The position numbers and the translations under genes are program-made. The notes beneath the pieces are model-generated. The model searched no databases. It was not told the origin of the DNA and was given only the letters and a program-made list of their open reading frames with translations. Source: a bacterium (GTDB lineage Bacteria > Eremiobacterota > Eremiobacteria > Baltobacterales > Baltobacteraceae). Taken from it: a stretch of 15,673 nt of DNA. Location of the stretch: contig JAJYHP010000011.1 in the NCBI GenBank assembly GCA_021784715.1, forward strand, positions 1 to 15,673, given 5' to 3'. Of the stretch, positions 1 to 6,379 are shown in pieces (the stretch's first letter is position 1; every line of letters begins with the position of its first letter).

Positions 1-2
1 GC

Positions 3-1211
3 GTCGGGCGCGCGGTCTACGGAACGATCGATATCATTCTCGACGTGCTCCGCAGCGGCAAATCGATCTGTCTGCTCGGGCGCCCCGGCGTCGGCAAGAC
101 CACGATGCTTCGCGAATGCGCGCGCGTTCTGGCATCGGATCGCAAGCGCGTCGTCATCGTCGACAGCTCGAACGAAATTGCCGGAGATAGCGATATCCCG
201 CACCCGGGTATTGGCACGGCGCGGCGCATGCAGGTTCCCGATCCGGCGCTCCAACACGCGGTGATGATCGAGGCGGTGGAAAACCATATGCCCGAGGTCG
301 TCGTCATCGACGAGATCGGGACCGAGGCCGAGGCGGCCGCGGCGCGCACGATCGCCGAACGCGGCGTCACGTTGATCGCGACGGCGCACGGCCAAACGCT
401 AGAAAACCTGCTGATGAATCCGACGCTCTCGGATCTGCTCGGCGGAATCAGTGCGGTCACGCTCTCCGACGAAGAAGCGCGACGCCGCGGTACGCGGAAG
501 ACCGTCCTCGAACGCAAGCAGCCGCCGACCTTCGATATCCTCGTCGAGATCCACGATCGCGACCGGCTCGCGATTCACAAGAGCGTCGCCGACGTCGTCG
601 ACGCGACTCTGCGCGGCTATCAACCGCAGCCCGAGATTCGGCAACGCGGCGCCTCGGGTGAGGTGGCGATTCTGCAGGAGGCGGAGCCGGAGTCGATGCC
701 GCTCGTCGTCGAGAGCATCGAAGGCGTGGCGTTGGAACGAGAAGAAGGGCAACGCCCGCTCTCGATATTCCCCTACGGCGTCTCGCGGAGCAAGATCGAG
801 CGCGCGATTCATAATCTCCGCCTCGGTGCTTCGATCGCGCGGACGTGGGACGACGCCGATGTCGTTTTCGCGCTGAAATCGTTGGAGCGGAAGGGGCAAC
901 CGAAACTCAAACAGATCGCCGCGGAGAACGTGCCGATCTACGCCATTAAGACCAATACGACGACGCAGATTCAGCTCGCGTTGCGTGACGTCTTCCGCCT
1001 CGGTTCGATCGACCACGAGGAGATCGCGATGCGCGAAGCCGAGGAGGCGATCTATCAGGTGATGCTGACGAGCCAGGCGATCGAACTCTCGCCGCAGACT
1101 TCGTACGTCCGGCGGATGCAGCACCAGATGGCCGAGAAACATCGGCTGCACTCGCGTTCGACGGGGCTCGAGCCGAACCGACGCGTTCGTATCTATCGGG
1201 GTGGCGAGTAG
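3..1211 (+). CDS. R3H-domain AAA ATPase (SpoIIIAA/Ycf45-like), 5'-truncated
   Basis: The reading frame is open to the left edge, so the true start lies outside. A GTG at 45 is only internal: 14 codons upstream of it (starting VGRAVYG) also fit the family. Numbering from that GTG, a Walker A GRPGVGKT lies at residues 12-19 and a Walker B-like VVIDEIG at about 86-92. A middle region at about 235-305 contains [12 protein letters not shown]-terminal R3H domain carries R356-x3-H360, then LHSRSTG and NRRVRIY. R3H domains bind single-stranded nucleic acid. Proteins of this layout occur in Cyanobacteria (Ycf45), Firmicutes, Chloroflexi, Armatimonadetes and relatives; their exact role is unsettled. 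It is probably a cytoplasmic nucleic-acid-binding ATPase. The last two codons (GAG TAG) coincide with the start of the tandem repeat array, so the repeat supplies the stop codon. Family assignment is confident; function is not. Confidence 0.9.
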   Translation, partial: VGRAVYGTIDIILDVLRSGKSICLLGRPGVGKTTMLRECARVLASDRKRVVIVDSSNEIAGDSDIPHPGIGTARRMQVPDPALQHAVMIEAVENHMPEVVVIDEIGTEAEAAAARTIAERGVTLIATAHGQTLENLLMNPTLSDLLGGISAVTLSDEEARRRGTRKTVLERKQPPTFDILVEIHDRDRLAIHKSVADVVDATLRGYQPQPEIRQRGASGEVAILQEAEPESMPLVVESIEGVALEREEGQRPLSIFPYGVSRSKIERAIHNLRLGASIARTWDDADVVFALKSLERKGQPKLKQIAAENVPIYAIKTNTTTQIQLALRDVFRLGSIDHEEIAMREAEEAIYQVMLTSQAIELSPQTSYVRRMQHQMAEKHRLHSRSTGLEPNRRVRIYRGGE

Positions 1212-1429
1212 GCGCTACAAGCGCTCGCTGTCACCCCGAGTAGGCGCTGCAAGCGCTCGCTGTCACCCCGAGTAGGCGCTACAAGCGCTCGCTGTCACCC
1301 CGAGTAGGCGCTGCAAGCGCTCGCTGTCACCCCGAGTAGGCGCTGCAAGCGCTCGCTGTCACCCCGAGTAGGCGCTGCAAGCGCTCGCTGTCACCCCGAG
1401 TAGGCGCTGCAAGCGCCGTATCGAGGGGC
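1206..1429. repeat. 32-bp tandem repeat array, six full units plus a terminal palindromic unit
   Basis: Units begin at 1206, 1238, 1270, 1302, 1334 and 1366 with an exact 32-bp period. A seventh begins at 1398 and matches for its first 19 bases. Each unit starts GAGTAGGCGCTRCAAGCGCT and ends with CGCTGTCACCCC. The only difference among full units is the R base, A in units 1 and 3 and G in the others. That base lies in the loop of a GCGCT-RCA-AGCGC hairpin, so the stem is unchanged. The last unit differs: it has a perfect 6-bp stem (1403-1408 with 1412-1417) and an outer CCCC (1394-1397) that can pair with GGGG (1425-1428). It therefore looks like a complete palindromic intergenic element whose left part has been amplified. 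The array fills the gap between two convergent genes and could block transcription from both sides. Confidence 0.95.
1394..1428. terminator. Hairpin at the end of the repeat array, possible bidirectional terminator
   Basis: The perfect stem 1403-1408/1412-1417 with loop GCA is flanked by CCCC (1394-1397) and GGGG (1425-1428), giving a two-tier imperfect hairpin. It lies between the converging R3H ATPase and PilZ genes, immediately beyond the PilZ stop codon. No T-tract follows on either strand, so a classical intrinsic terminator is doubtful. Termination or mRNA-end protection is inferred from position only. Confidence 0.4.
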
Positions 1430-1431
1430 GA

Positions 1432-2118
1432 TTACACCTGCTTGACCTCGCCCTCTTCGGTGACGAGAAAGCGCGTGTCGTAGGCCATCATTTCCTCTTT
1501 CGCCTGTACCCGACTGTGAACGTTGAAGCGGTGCGCTTTCTTTCCGCCTGAATTCACGAGACCACCGTAGAAAATCTTGATCAACGGCGTCTGCCCGGGC
1601 TTCGGTTCGTCGAGTTTGTGCGACGCGACCAATGCGGCGACGATCTTGTTTTGAATCGCCACCGGCAAGAGGCGATACGCGTCGTCGGCTTGCGCCGCAG
1701 CCGGATTCTCCGGCGTACGTCGGTCGACGGGTTCGGGCGTATCGGTGACGTAGCGAACCACGGCGTCCCAGTGGTCCGCGGCGATCCCCGAAAATTCGCA
1801 GAAATAGCGATTCCAGGCATCGTTTTTATGTTGAACGGTATCGGTGCGAATCGCCTTGCAACGAATCGGTAAACGCTGTTCGCGCAAGCGAACGATCAGG
1901 TTGAATTCCTTCGCGACGATTTTTTCGCGGATGATGAAAACGAGCCCGTTCGCGGAGATCTCCATGCCGATGCCTTGTCGGAGGTCGTTCGGTTTGCTTG
2001 CATCGGGGAGCCACCACACGTGAAAAGCGCCCGTCCGGCGTTGATACTGCCGGCGGTCGCCCGTGCGTCCGAGAACCCACTCGATCACATCTGAGAAAAT
2101 CGAGTTACCGAGGGACAT
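1432..2118 (-). CDS. PilZ-domain protein with an unrecognised C-terminal extension
   Basis: This is a 228-residue soluble protein without a signal peptide. Residues about 20-125 fit a PilZ domain, the usual cyclic-di-GMP sensor: the RxxxR motif is R23-QYQ-R27, and the second motif is E53-I-S-A-N-G58. Canonical proteins have (D/N)xSxxG, so Asp/Asn is replaced by Glu. Residues about 126-228 form an extension I do not recognise, with FYGGLVNSGGKK and a charged C-terminus. The ATG at 2116-2118 is preceded by a strong GGAGGT (rc of 2125-2130) at 6-nt spacing, which fixes the start. It is divergent from tmk with only 32 bp between starts, so each promoter must overlap the other gene or its leader. 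It probably adjusts surface, motility or secretion behaviour to cyclic-di-GMP, but no target gene is adjacent. The domain call is fairly sure; ligand binding is uncertain because of the Glu substitution. Confidence 0.8.
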   Translation of the reverse strand: MSLGNSIFSDVIEWVLGRTGDRRQYQRRTGAFHVWWLPDASKPNDLRQGIGMEISANGLVFIIREKIVAKEFNLIVRLREQRLPIRCKAIRTDTVQHKNDAWNRYFCEFSGIAADHWDAVVRYVTDTPEPVDRRTPENPAAAQADDAYRLLPVAIQNKIVAALVASHKLDEPKPGQTPLIKIFYGGLVNSGGKKAHRFNVHSRVQAKEEMMAYDTRFLVTEEGEVKQV

Positions 2119-2150
2119 GGGTTGACCTCCCGTCGAAAGACCGCCCCGGT

Positions 2151-2765
2151 ATGTTTGCGGTCATCGAAGGAATTGAAGGTAGCGGTAAGAGCACCCTGCA
2201 AGCGGGTCTCGCCGAGGCGTTGCGCGCGCGCGGGGAGCGGGTCGCCACGACGCGGGAGCCCGGCGGCAGCCCCCTCGGCGATGCGATCCGCGCGATCTTT
2301 CTCTCGACGGAGTTGGAGGTCGCTCCGGTCGCCGAGGCGATGTTGGTGAATGCGGCGAGAGCGCAGCACGTCGCCTCCCTCATCCGCCCGGCGTTGGAGC
2401 GCGGGGAGACGGTGATCTGCGACCGATTCGTCGATTCGACGCTCGCCTACCAAGGCTACGGTCGCGGGCTCGATCTCTCCATGCTGCGCGGCCTCTGCGA
2501 GCTCGCCGTCGGAGGGCTCGGGGCCGATCTCACGATCGTGCTCGATTGCGAGCCGACGCTCTCGCGCGAACGGCTCGACGCGCGGGGAAGCGCGCGCGAC
2601 CGGCTGGAGAACGAACGGTACGGATTTCACCAACGCGTGCGCGAGGGGTTTCTCGCTCTCGCGCGCGGCAGCTCGCGGCACGTCGTTCTCGATGCCTCCG
2701 ATACGCGGGAGAATCTCGTCGCCGCGGCGCTCGCCGCAATCGAAGGGCTGGGAATTCGTGGATGA
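2151..2765 (+). CDS. tmk: Thymidylate kinase (dTMP kinase)
   Basis: This 204-residue protein, typical for the family, phosphorylates dTMP to dTDP with ATP in the cytoplasm for DNA precursor supply. The P-loop G7-IEGSGKS14 is followed by TREPGG at 34-39, which contacts substrate. A CDRF motif lies at 90-93, then STLAYQG, and an arginine-rich lid at about 145-154. The ATG at 2151 puts the P-loop at the usual distance from the N-terminus. In-frame starts further upstream would add residues unlike any Tmk and would run into the PilZ gene. No convincing ribosome-binding site precedes this ATG, so the message may be leaderless or nearly so. Its 3' end overlaps the holB start by 8 bp, implying co-transcription and translational coupling. 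Confidence 0.95.
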   Translation: MFAVIEGIEGSGKSTLQAGLAEALRARGERVATTREPGGSPLGDAIRAIFLSTELEVAPVAEAMLVNAARAQHVASLIRPALERGETVICDRFVDSTLAYQGYGRGLDLSMLRGLCELAVGGLGADLTIVLDCEPTLSRERLDARGSARDRLENERYGFHQRVREGFLALARGSSRHVVLDASDTRENLVAAALAAIEGLGIRG

Positions 2766-3747
2766 TCGCTACGATCCGTCGATCGGCGCCGATGCGGCGC
2801 GCGCGTTTTTCTCGCGGAGCCGCAAGACGGAGATCGCTCACGGATATCTTTTCGTCGGGCCGAGCGGTACCGGGAAAAAAAGTTTCGCGCGCTACCTCGC
2901 GCAGTCGCTGCTCTGCGACGGAAACGGCGAGCGTGCGTTCGGCGCCTGCGGAAACTGTCGCTCGTGCGCGCTCTTCGGTCACGACGGGCGGAGCGCCCAT
3001 CCCGATTTTATCGAGCATCTCGGTGCCCTAAAGATCGGTGAAACGGCGGGCGCCGGATTCGCGACGACTGGGGATACGACGTCGCGCGATCTCATTCGAC
3101 AGCTCGCAATGCAGTCGTATTCCGGTGGGCGGCGCGTATTGCTGCTCGCCGATGTCGAGTTTGCGTCGCCCGCGGCGGCGAACGCGCTGCTGAAGTTTTT
3201 CGAAGAGCCGCCCGGCGGCGTGACCCTCTTGCTGACGAGTTCGACCCCGGCCGCAATTCTTGGAACGATTCGCTCGCGGCTGACGCAGTTGCGCGTCGGC
3301 CCGCTCTCGCGCGACGAAATGCTGAAACTGCTCGAACGACGCGGCTTCGCCCGCGAATCCGCCGAGCGCGTTCTCTCTCGCGCGCGCGGCAGCCTGACGC
3401 GAGCCCTCGAATTACTCGATAGCGATGCCGAAGCCCCTCACGCGACGATCGCGCGTTGGTTCGACGATGCGGTCGCCGGCAACACGCCGGCTGCGAGCTG
3501 GGCGACGCGCGAGAGCCTGGACGAAGGCTTACTCGCGATCAAATCGCGCTTGAAAGATGCCATTGCGGCCGCCTACCTCGGCGAGCGGCCGGAGTTGCAT
3601 GTCGATCTCGAGCGCGGGCTGAAGGCCTTCGAAAAGATCGACGACGCGCAACGCCTGGCTCGCACGAACGTCAGCCCGACGATGGTCGCCGATCTCGTGC
3701 GCATGGCGATTACCGGCATCGCCGTTGCCGGAACGGAGCGGCCTTAG
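2758..3747 (+). CDS. holB: DNA polymerase III delta' subunit (clamp-loader)
   Basis: This 329-residue clamp-loader AAA+ protein loads the sliding clamp together with DnaX and delta. Walker A GPSGTGKKS is at residues 34-42. Four cysteines at 53, 64, 67 and 70 (C-x10-C-x2-C-x2-C) match the zinc module of DnaX and delta'. The family block ASPAAANALLKFFEEPP is clear, as is TIRSRL, where the usual Cys of the SRC motif is Leu. Unlike E. coli delta', the P-loop looks intact, so ATP binding cannot be excluded. The GTG at 2758 is chosen because the family-like sequence starts there; it overlaps the tmk stop by 8 bp, with a weak AAGGG about 10 nt upstream. It is distinguished from DnaX by length and lack of a long C-terminal region. 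Its TAG stop overlaps the convergent membrane-protein TAA stop within the tetranucleotide TTAG. Confidence 0.88.
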   Translation: MDDRYDPSIGADAARAFFSRSRKTEIAHGYLFVGPSGTGKKSFARYLAQSLLCDGNGERAFGACGNCRSCALFGHDGRSAHPDFIEHLGALKIGETAGAGFATTGDTTSRDLIRQLAMQSYSGGRRVLLLADVEFASPAAANALLKFFEEPPGGVTLLLTSSTPAAILGTIRSRLTQLRVGPLSRDEMLKLLERRGFARESAERVLSRARGSLTRALELLDSDAEAPHATIARWFDDAVAGNTPAASWATRESLDEGLLAIKSRLKDAIAAAYLGERPELHVDLERGLKAFEKIDDAQRLARTNVSPTMVADLVRMAITGIAVAGTERP

Positions 3748-4457
3748 CGATAGCCTCGCGGCGCGACGTCGTCGTAATTTTTGGCGAACGGGAAGGCGAG
3801 ATACGCAAACGCCAGTGCCTGGACGACCGCCGGTATCACTTGATAGAGCAACGGATTCGAGGTAATCGTCAGCATCCGATAGATGACGAGTTGCGGCAAG
3901 ACGCCCCACAACAAGACGAAGACGATCGCCAGGACGATCGCTCGCGCCGGGTGTTCGCGAACCGCGTGAATCGAGGCGCTGATCGCTAACGGGCCGGAGA
4001 GGCCGGAGATCGCCCCGGCCGGGATCGTGTAGATGAGAAAGAGCGCCGCGACGAGCTGGAGGCCGTAGACGCCGATCGCCCCGAAGAGCGATCCGACCGT
4101 CGCCGCGACCGAGATGACGAAGACGAATCCGATCGTCGCCATGAGAATCGCGCCCGCCTTCCCCACCGCTTCGCTCCACACGCTGTCGAAGCTCGTCTTA
4201 TAGCCGCGTTGGAGATCGTTGGCATAGAGCGTCGCGACGCCGAAGGCGAAGCCGAACGCGAGTTGCTGCACGAAACTCACGATGCCGCCGCCCGCGCTCC
4301 CGAAGGGATCGGTGAAGAGTTGCCCGAGTTGCGCGAGCAAGACGCTGACGAGTGCCGCCAAGAGCGGAACGACGACGGTCGCCGGATGACGCAACAGGAG
4401 CCCGAGGCCGCGGAGGTAGATGCCGAAATCGACCTCGGGGGCGCTGCGTCGATTCAT
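3744..4457 (-). CDS. Multi-pass membrane protein of unknown function
   Basis: I do not recognise a family with confidence. The 237-residue product is strongly hydrophobic, with about six likely membrane segments: near residues 26-47, 60-80, 103-125, 128-152, 172-195 and 205-225. A short polar N-terminus (MNRRSAPEVDF) and a polar C-terminus (AKNYDDVAPRGYR) flank them. The overall look, with glycine- and alanine-rich helices and no catalytic motif, resembles generic bacterial integral-membrane proteins of the DUF4013/glycerophosphoryl-diesterase-membrane-domain kind, but this is only an impression. The ATG at 4457 has a modest AGGGA upstream. It lies 12 bp downstream of mtnP on the same strand, so the two are probably co-transcribed. 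Its stop overlaps that of holB by 4 nt, leaving no room for a terminator. Confidence 0.75.
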   Translation of the reverse strand: MNRRSAPEVDFGIYLRGLGLLLRHPATVVVPLLAALVSVLLAQLGQLFTDPFGSAGGGIVSFVQQLAFGFAFGVATLYANDLQRGYKTSFDSVWSEAVGKAGAILMATIGFVFVISVAATVGSLFGAIGVYGLQLVAALFLIYTIPAGAISGLSGPLAISASIHAVREHPARAIVLAIVFVLLWGVLPQLVIYRMLTITSNPLLYQVIPAVVQALAFAYLAFPFAKNYDDVAPRGYR

Positions 4458-4469
4458 TCCGGGCGTTCC

Positions 4470-5267
4470 CTAGCCGCGCGCGCCGTCGAGCGCGTGGCGG
4501 CACGAACAATCCGCGTGCAGGTCGATGCGTTCGATGATTTTCCCGAGCGCGGCCTTCACGCGTTCGTTATTGCTTGCGAAGACCTTCATCACTTCGGCGT
4601 GGGAGACCGGCGACATTCCCTCGAGACCGACATCGTAATCGGTAATCAACGAAATGTTCGCGTAGCAAATCTCCAGTTCTCGCGCGAGATAGGATTCGGG
4701 GTACTGGGTCATGTTGATGACCTCCCATCCCTGGCTTTGGAACCACTTCGATTCGGCGCGCGTCGAGAAACGAGGGCCTTGGATCACGACGACGGTTCCC
4801 CGTTCGTGCGTCTCGATGCCGAGTTCGACCAGCGATTTCACGGCGATGCCGCGTAGCGTCGGGCAGTAGGGGTCGGCGAAGGAGACGTGCGTCGTAATCG
4901 GGCCGTCGAAGAAGGTGTCGCGGCGGCCGGTCGTGCGGTCGACGACCTGGTCGGCGACGACCATCGAGCCGGGCTTGACGTGCGTTGCGAGCGAGCCGCA
5001 CGCGGTCGGCGCGATGATGCGCGAGACGCCGAGCATCTTCATCGCGTATAAATTCGCGCGATAGTTGATCGCTTGCGGTGGGAAACGATGGTCTTTCCCG
5101 TGACGGGGAAGGAACGCGACGCGCTTCCCCGCGATCTCGCCGAGCGCGACGCGATCGCTCGGTGCGCCGTAGGGCGTTTCGATCCAGAGTTCGCGCGCAT
5201 TTTCAATGAGCGAATAGAATCCGGATCCGCCGAAAACGCCGATATCCGCTTGTTCGTTTGTCTGCAT
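4470..5267 (-). CDS. mtnP: S-methyl-5'-thioadenosine phosphorylase
   Basis: This 265-residue purine-nucleoside-phosphorylase-family enzyme cleaves methylthioadenosine with phosphate to adenine and methylthioribose-1-phosphate, recycling the by-product of polyamine synthesis and similar reactions. Family blocks appear in order: GGSG 13-16, ETPYGAPSD 30-38, LPRHG 53-57, TACGSL 88-93, DRTTGRRDTFFDG 110-122, GPRFSTRAE 164-172, INMTQYPE 184-191, TDYD 209-212. The TDYD aspartates favour 6-amino purine substrates (adenine type) over hypoxanthine/guanine. A C-terminal CSC at 254-256 recalls the CxC motif of thermophilic archaeal MTA phosphorylases. I chose the ATG at 5267; a start at 5318 adds 17 residues not typical of the family. 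A methylthioinosine phosphorylase is the main alternative. It probably shares a transcript with the downstream membrane protein. Confidence 0.92.
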   Translation of the reverse strand: MQTNEQADIGVFGGSGFYSLIENARELWIETPYGAPSDRVALGEIAGKRVAFLPRHGKDHRFPPQAINYRANLYAMKMLGVSRIIAPTACGSLATHVKPGSMVVADQVVDRTTGRRDTFFDGPITTHVSFADPYCPTLRGIAVKSLVELGIETHERGTVVVIQGPRFSTRAESKWFQSQGWEVINMTQYPESYLARELEICYANISLITDYDVGLEGMSPVSHAEVMKVFASNNERVKAALGKIIERIDLHADCSCRHALDGARG

Positions 5268-5292
5268 GAATCGCAGATTCGTGAGGAGAATC
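5268..5292. promoter_or_regulatory. Palindromic GAATC/GATTC sites in a divergent intergenic region
   Basis: GAATC (5268-5272), GCA, GATTC (5276-5280) form a 13-bp palindrome, and a third GAATC lies at 5288-5292. They sit in the 37-bp gap between the divergent mtnP and NTF2-like starts. A dimeric-regulator operator is possible, but the half-sites are short and could arise by chance. Confidence 0.25.
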
Positions 5293-5304
5293 GGCGACCC
5301 TGCG

Positions 5305-5739
5305 ATGTTCGTTTTCAAACACCTATTGCTCGCCGCGGTGACGGCGTTCGGACCGAGCCTCTATCGGGCGCAATGCAACGCTCTACTGGCGGGCAACCTT
5401 CCGTCGTACGCGGCGACGCTCGCACCGAGCTATCGCTTCGTCGATTTGGGCGGCCGGCTCGAAACGCGCGCGCAGGTGCTCGCGACGTTCGCGCGGTGGT
5501 TTCAATCCGGGAGCGGGCGGATCGAGCGCTGTCGCGCGAGCGCTCCGAGCGAGTCACCCTCCGCGAGCGGCGTCTCTGTGCCGCTCCATATCGTCGAGAC
5601 CTTTGCCGTCGCGATCCCCGGTGCGGGCACCCGGAACTACAGGATCGACCTCCACGCAATCGAGCGCTGGAAATTGATCGGCGCGCGCTGGCGCGCGGTC
5701 GAGAGCGTGGTGCGGAGGCGGAGCGTCACACCGCTCTGA
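5305..5739 (+). CDS. Exported NTF2/SnoaL-like (DUF4440-type) protein, copy 1
   Basis: This is a 144-residue small protein from the ATG at 5305. An N-terminal hydrophobic stretch (FKHLLLAAVTAFG) suggests a signal sequence. The remainder has the look of the NTF2-like cone fold: an initial helix with QC (C24), then SYAATLAPSYRFVDLGG, a helix TRAQVLATFARWF, C76, and C-terminal strands ending ERWKLIGARWRAVESVV. It aligns with the next gene: both have two cysteines separated by exactly 51 residues, and a Trp-containing strand near the end. Such domains act as enzymes, binding modules or immunity-like factors, so the function cannot be stated. The start is uncertain: ATG 5266 and GTG 5281 are in frame, and no ribosome-binding site clearly favours any of the three (AGGAG at 5284-5288 is 16 nt from 5305). 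An N-terminal extension with RR before the hydrophobic stretch is possible. Confidence 0.7.
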   Translation: MFVFKHLLLAAVTAFGPSLYRAQCNALLAGNLPSYAATLAPSYRFVDLGGRLETRAQVLATFARWFQSGSGRIERCRASAPSESPSASGVSVPLHIVETFAVAIPGAGTRNYRIDLHAIERWKLIGARWRAVESVVRRRSVTPL

Positions 5740-5760
5740 TTCGCTCCCCTGGGCAGAGGC

Positions 5761-5819
5761 GGAACCTCCTCTTCCGGCCCCGAATGGAGGGGCTCGCACC
5801 CTTACTCTTTGGAGGTTCC
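5761..5819 (+). promoter_or_regulatory. 9-bp perfect inverted repeat covering the ribosome-binding site of NTF2-like copy 2
   Basis: GGAACCTCC (5761-5769) is the exact reverse complement of GGAGGTTCC (5811-5819). The right arm contains the GGAGGT ribosome-binding site of the downstream GTG start at 5828. Between the arms a second short hairpin can form: GCCCC (5777-5781) with GGGGC (5789-5793). In RNA the outer stem would hide the ribosome-binding site, so the leader could switch translation. Alternatively it may serve as a DNA operator. Pairing is seen in the sequence; the regulatory role is inferred. Confidence 0.5.
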
Positions 5820-5827
5820 TCACACTC

Positions 5828-6364
5828 GTGCTTATTCGTGGACTCTCGATTCTTTTGGCCGGTATCGTCCTGAGCGCCGGCATCGCCAAGAGCGCGCGCG
5901 CCGCCGCGCCGGCACCGCTCCCGCCGGCGATCTCGACCGCGATCTCGGCGGCGTACGCCAACCAATGTTCGCTGTTGAAAAATACCGATATCGATGGCTT
6001 TAGTAAAACCTTTACGAATCACTGGGTCGAGAGCGATCCGAACGGCACGAAGGTGACGAAATCGCAGGCGATCGGTGCGATCAAGCAGCAGGTGGCAATG
6101 ATGGGGCTCACGCTGACCGATTGTGCCGCGACGATCTCGAGCGGTTCGGTCAGCTCCGACGGCAATACCGTGACGGTCAACGTCGAACAATCCGCCGACG
6201 GCACCGTGGCATCGCAGAGCGGGACCTCCCCGATTCAAATTAGTACCAGGGAGACCGACACCTGGGTGAAACGCGGCGCGAACTGGCTGCAAAGTGCGTC
6301 GACCGTTCTGAAAAATACGGTCATGCTCAATGGGCAGGTCGTCCAACAGTCGGGCAGCCGCTAG
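5828..6364 (+). CDS. Exported NTF2/SnoaL-like (DUF4440-type) protein, copy 2
   Basis: This 178-residue protein has a clear signal peptide (MLIRGLSILLAGIVLSAG, likely cleavage after SARA near residue 25) and a proline/alanine linker. The NTF2-like domain starts around residue 35: AAYANQC (C47), a helix KSQAIGAIKQQ, C99, alternating strands with TVTVNV, and a final DTWVKRGANWLQSASTV strand. It aligns with the upstream gene with no gap between the two cysteines (C-x51-C), so the pair probably arose by duplication; a disulfide in the periplasm is plausible. The GTG start is supported by GGAGGT at 5811-5816, 11 nt upstream, although that site can be paired in a hairpin. It is probably co-transcribed with copy 1, 88 bp upstream. 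Function is unknown; a periplasmic or secreted binding or enzyme role is only a guess. It converges on the nuclease gene with a 15-bp gap. Confidence 0.8.
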   Translation: MLIRGLSILLAGIVLSAGIAKSARAAAPAPLPPAISTAISAAYANQCSLLKNTDIDGFSKTFTNHWVESDPNGTKVTKSQAIGAIKQQVAMMGLTLTDCAATISSGSVSSDGNTVTVNVEQSADGTVASQSGTSPIQISTRETDTWVKRGANWLQSASTVLKNTVMLNGQVVQQSGSR

Positions 6365-6379
6365 CGCGGCGAATCGCTC

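Noticed and set aside
399..1151. Open frame of 250 codons opposite the R3H ATPase
   Set aside because: The plus strand carries Walker motifs and an R3H domain in order; the antisense product is Arg/Asp/Leu-rich shadow sequence.
1206..1429. CRISPR array
   Set aside because: The 32-bp units are contiguous, with no variable spacers between repeats and no cas gene nearby.
1206..1429. Insertion sequence remnant or integron-like attachment array
   Set aside because: No transposase or integrase fragment, no target-site duplication visible, and the units are head-to-tail copies of one short hairpin.
5073..5873. Open frame of 266 codons spanning mtnP and the NTF2-like gene
   Set aside because: It crosses two well-supported genes and has an Arg-rich shadow composition with no domain.
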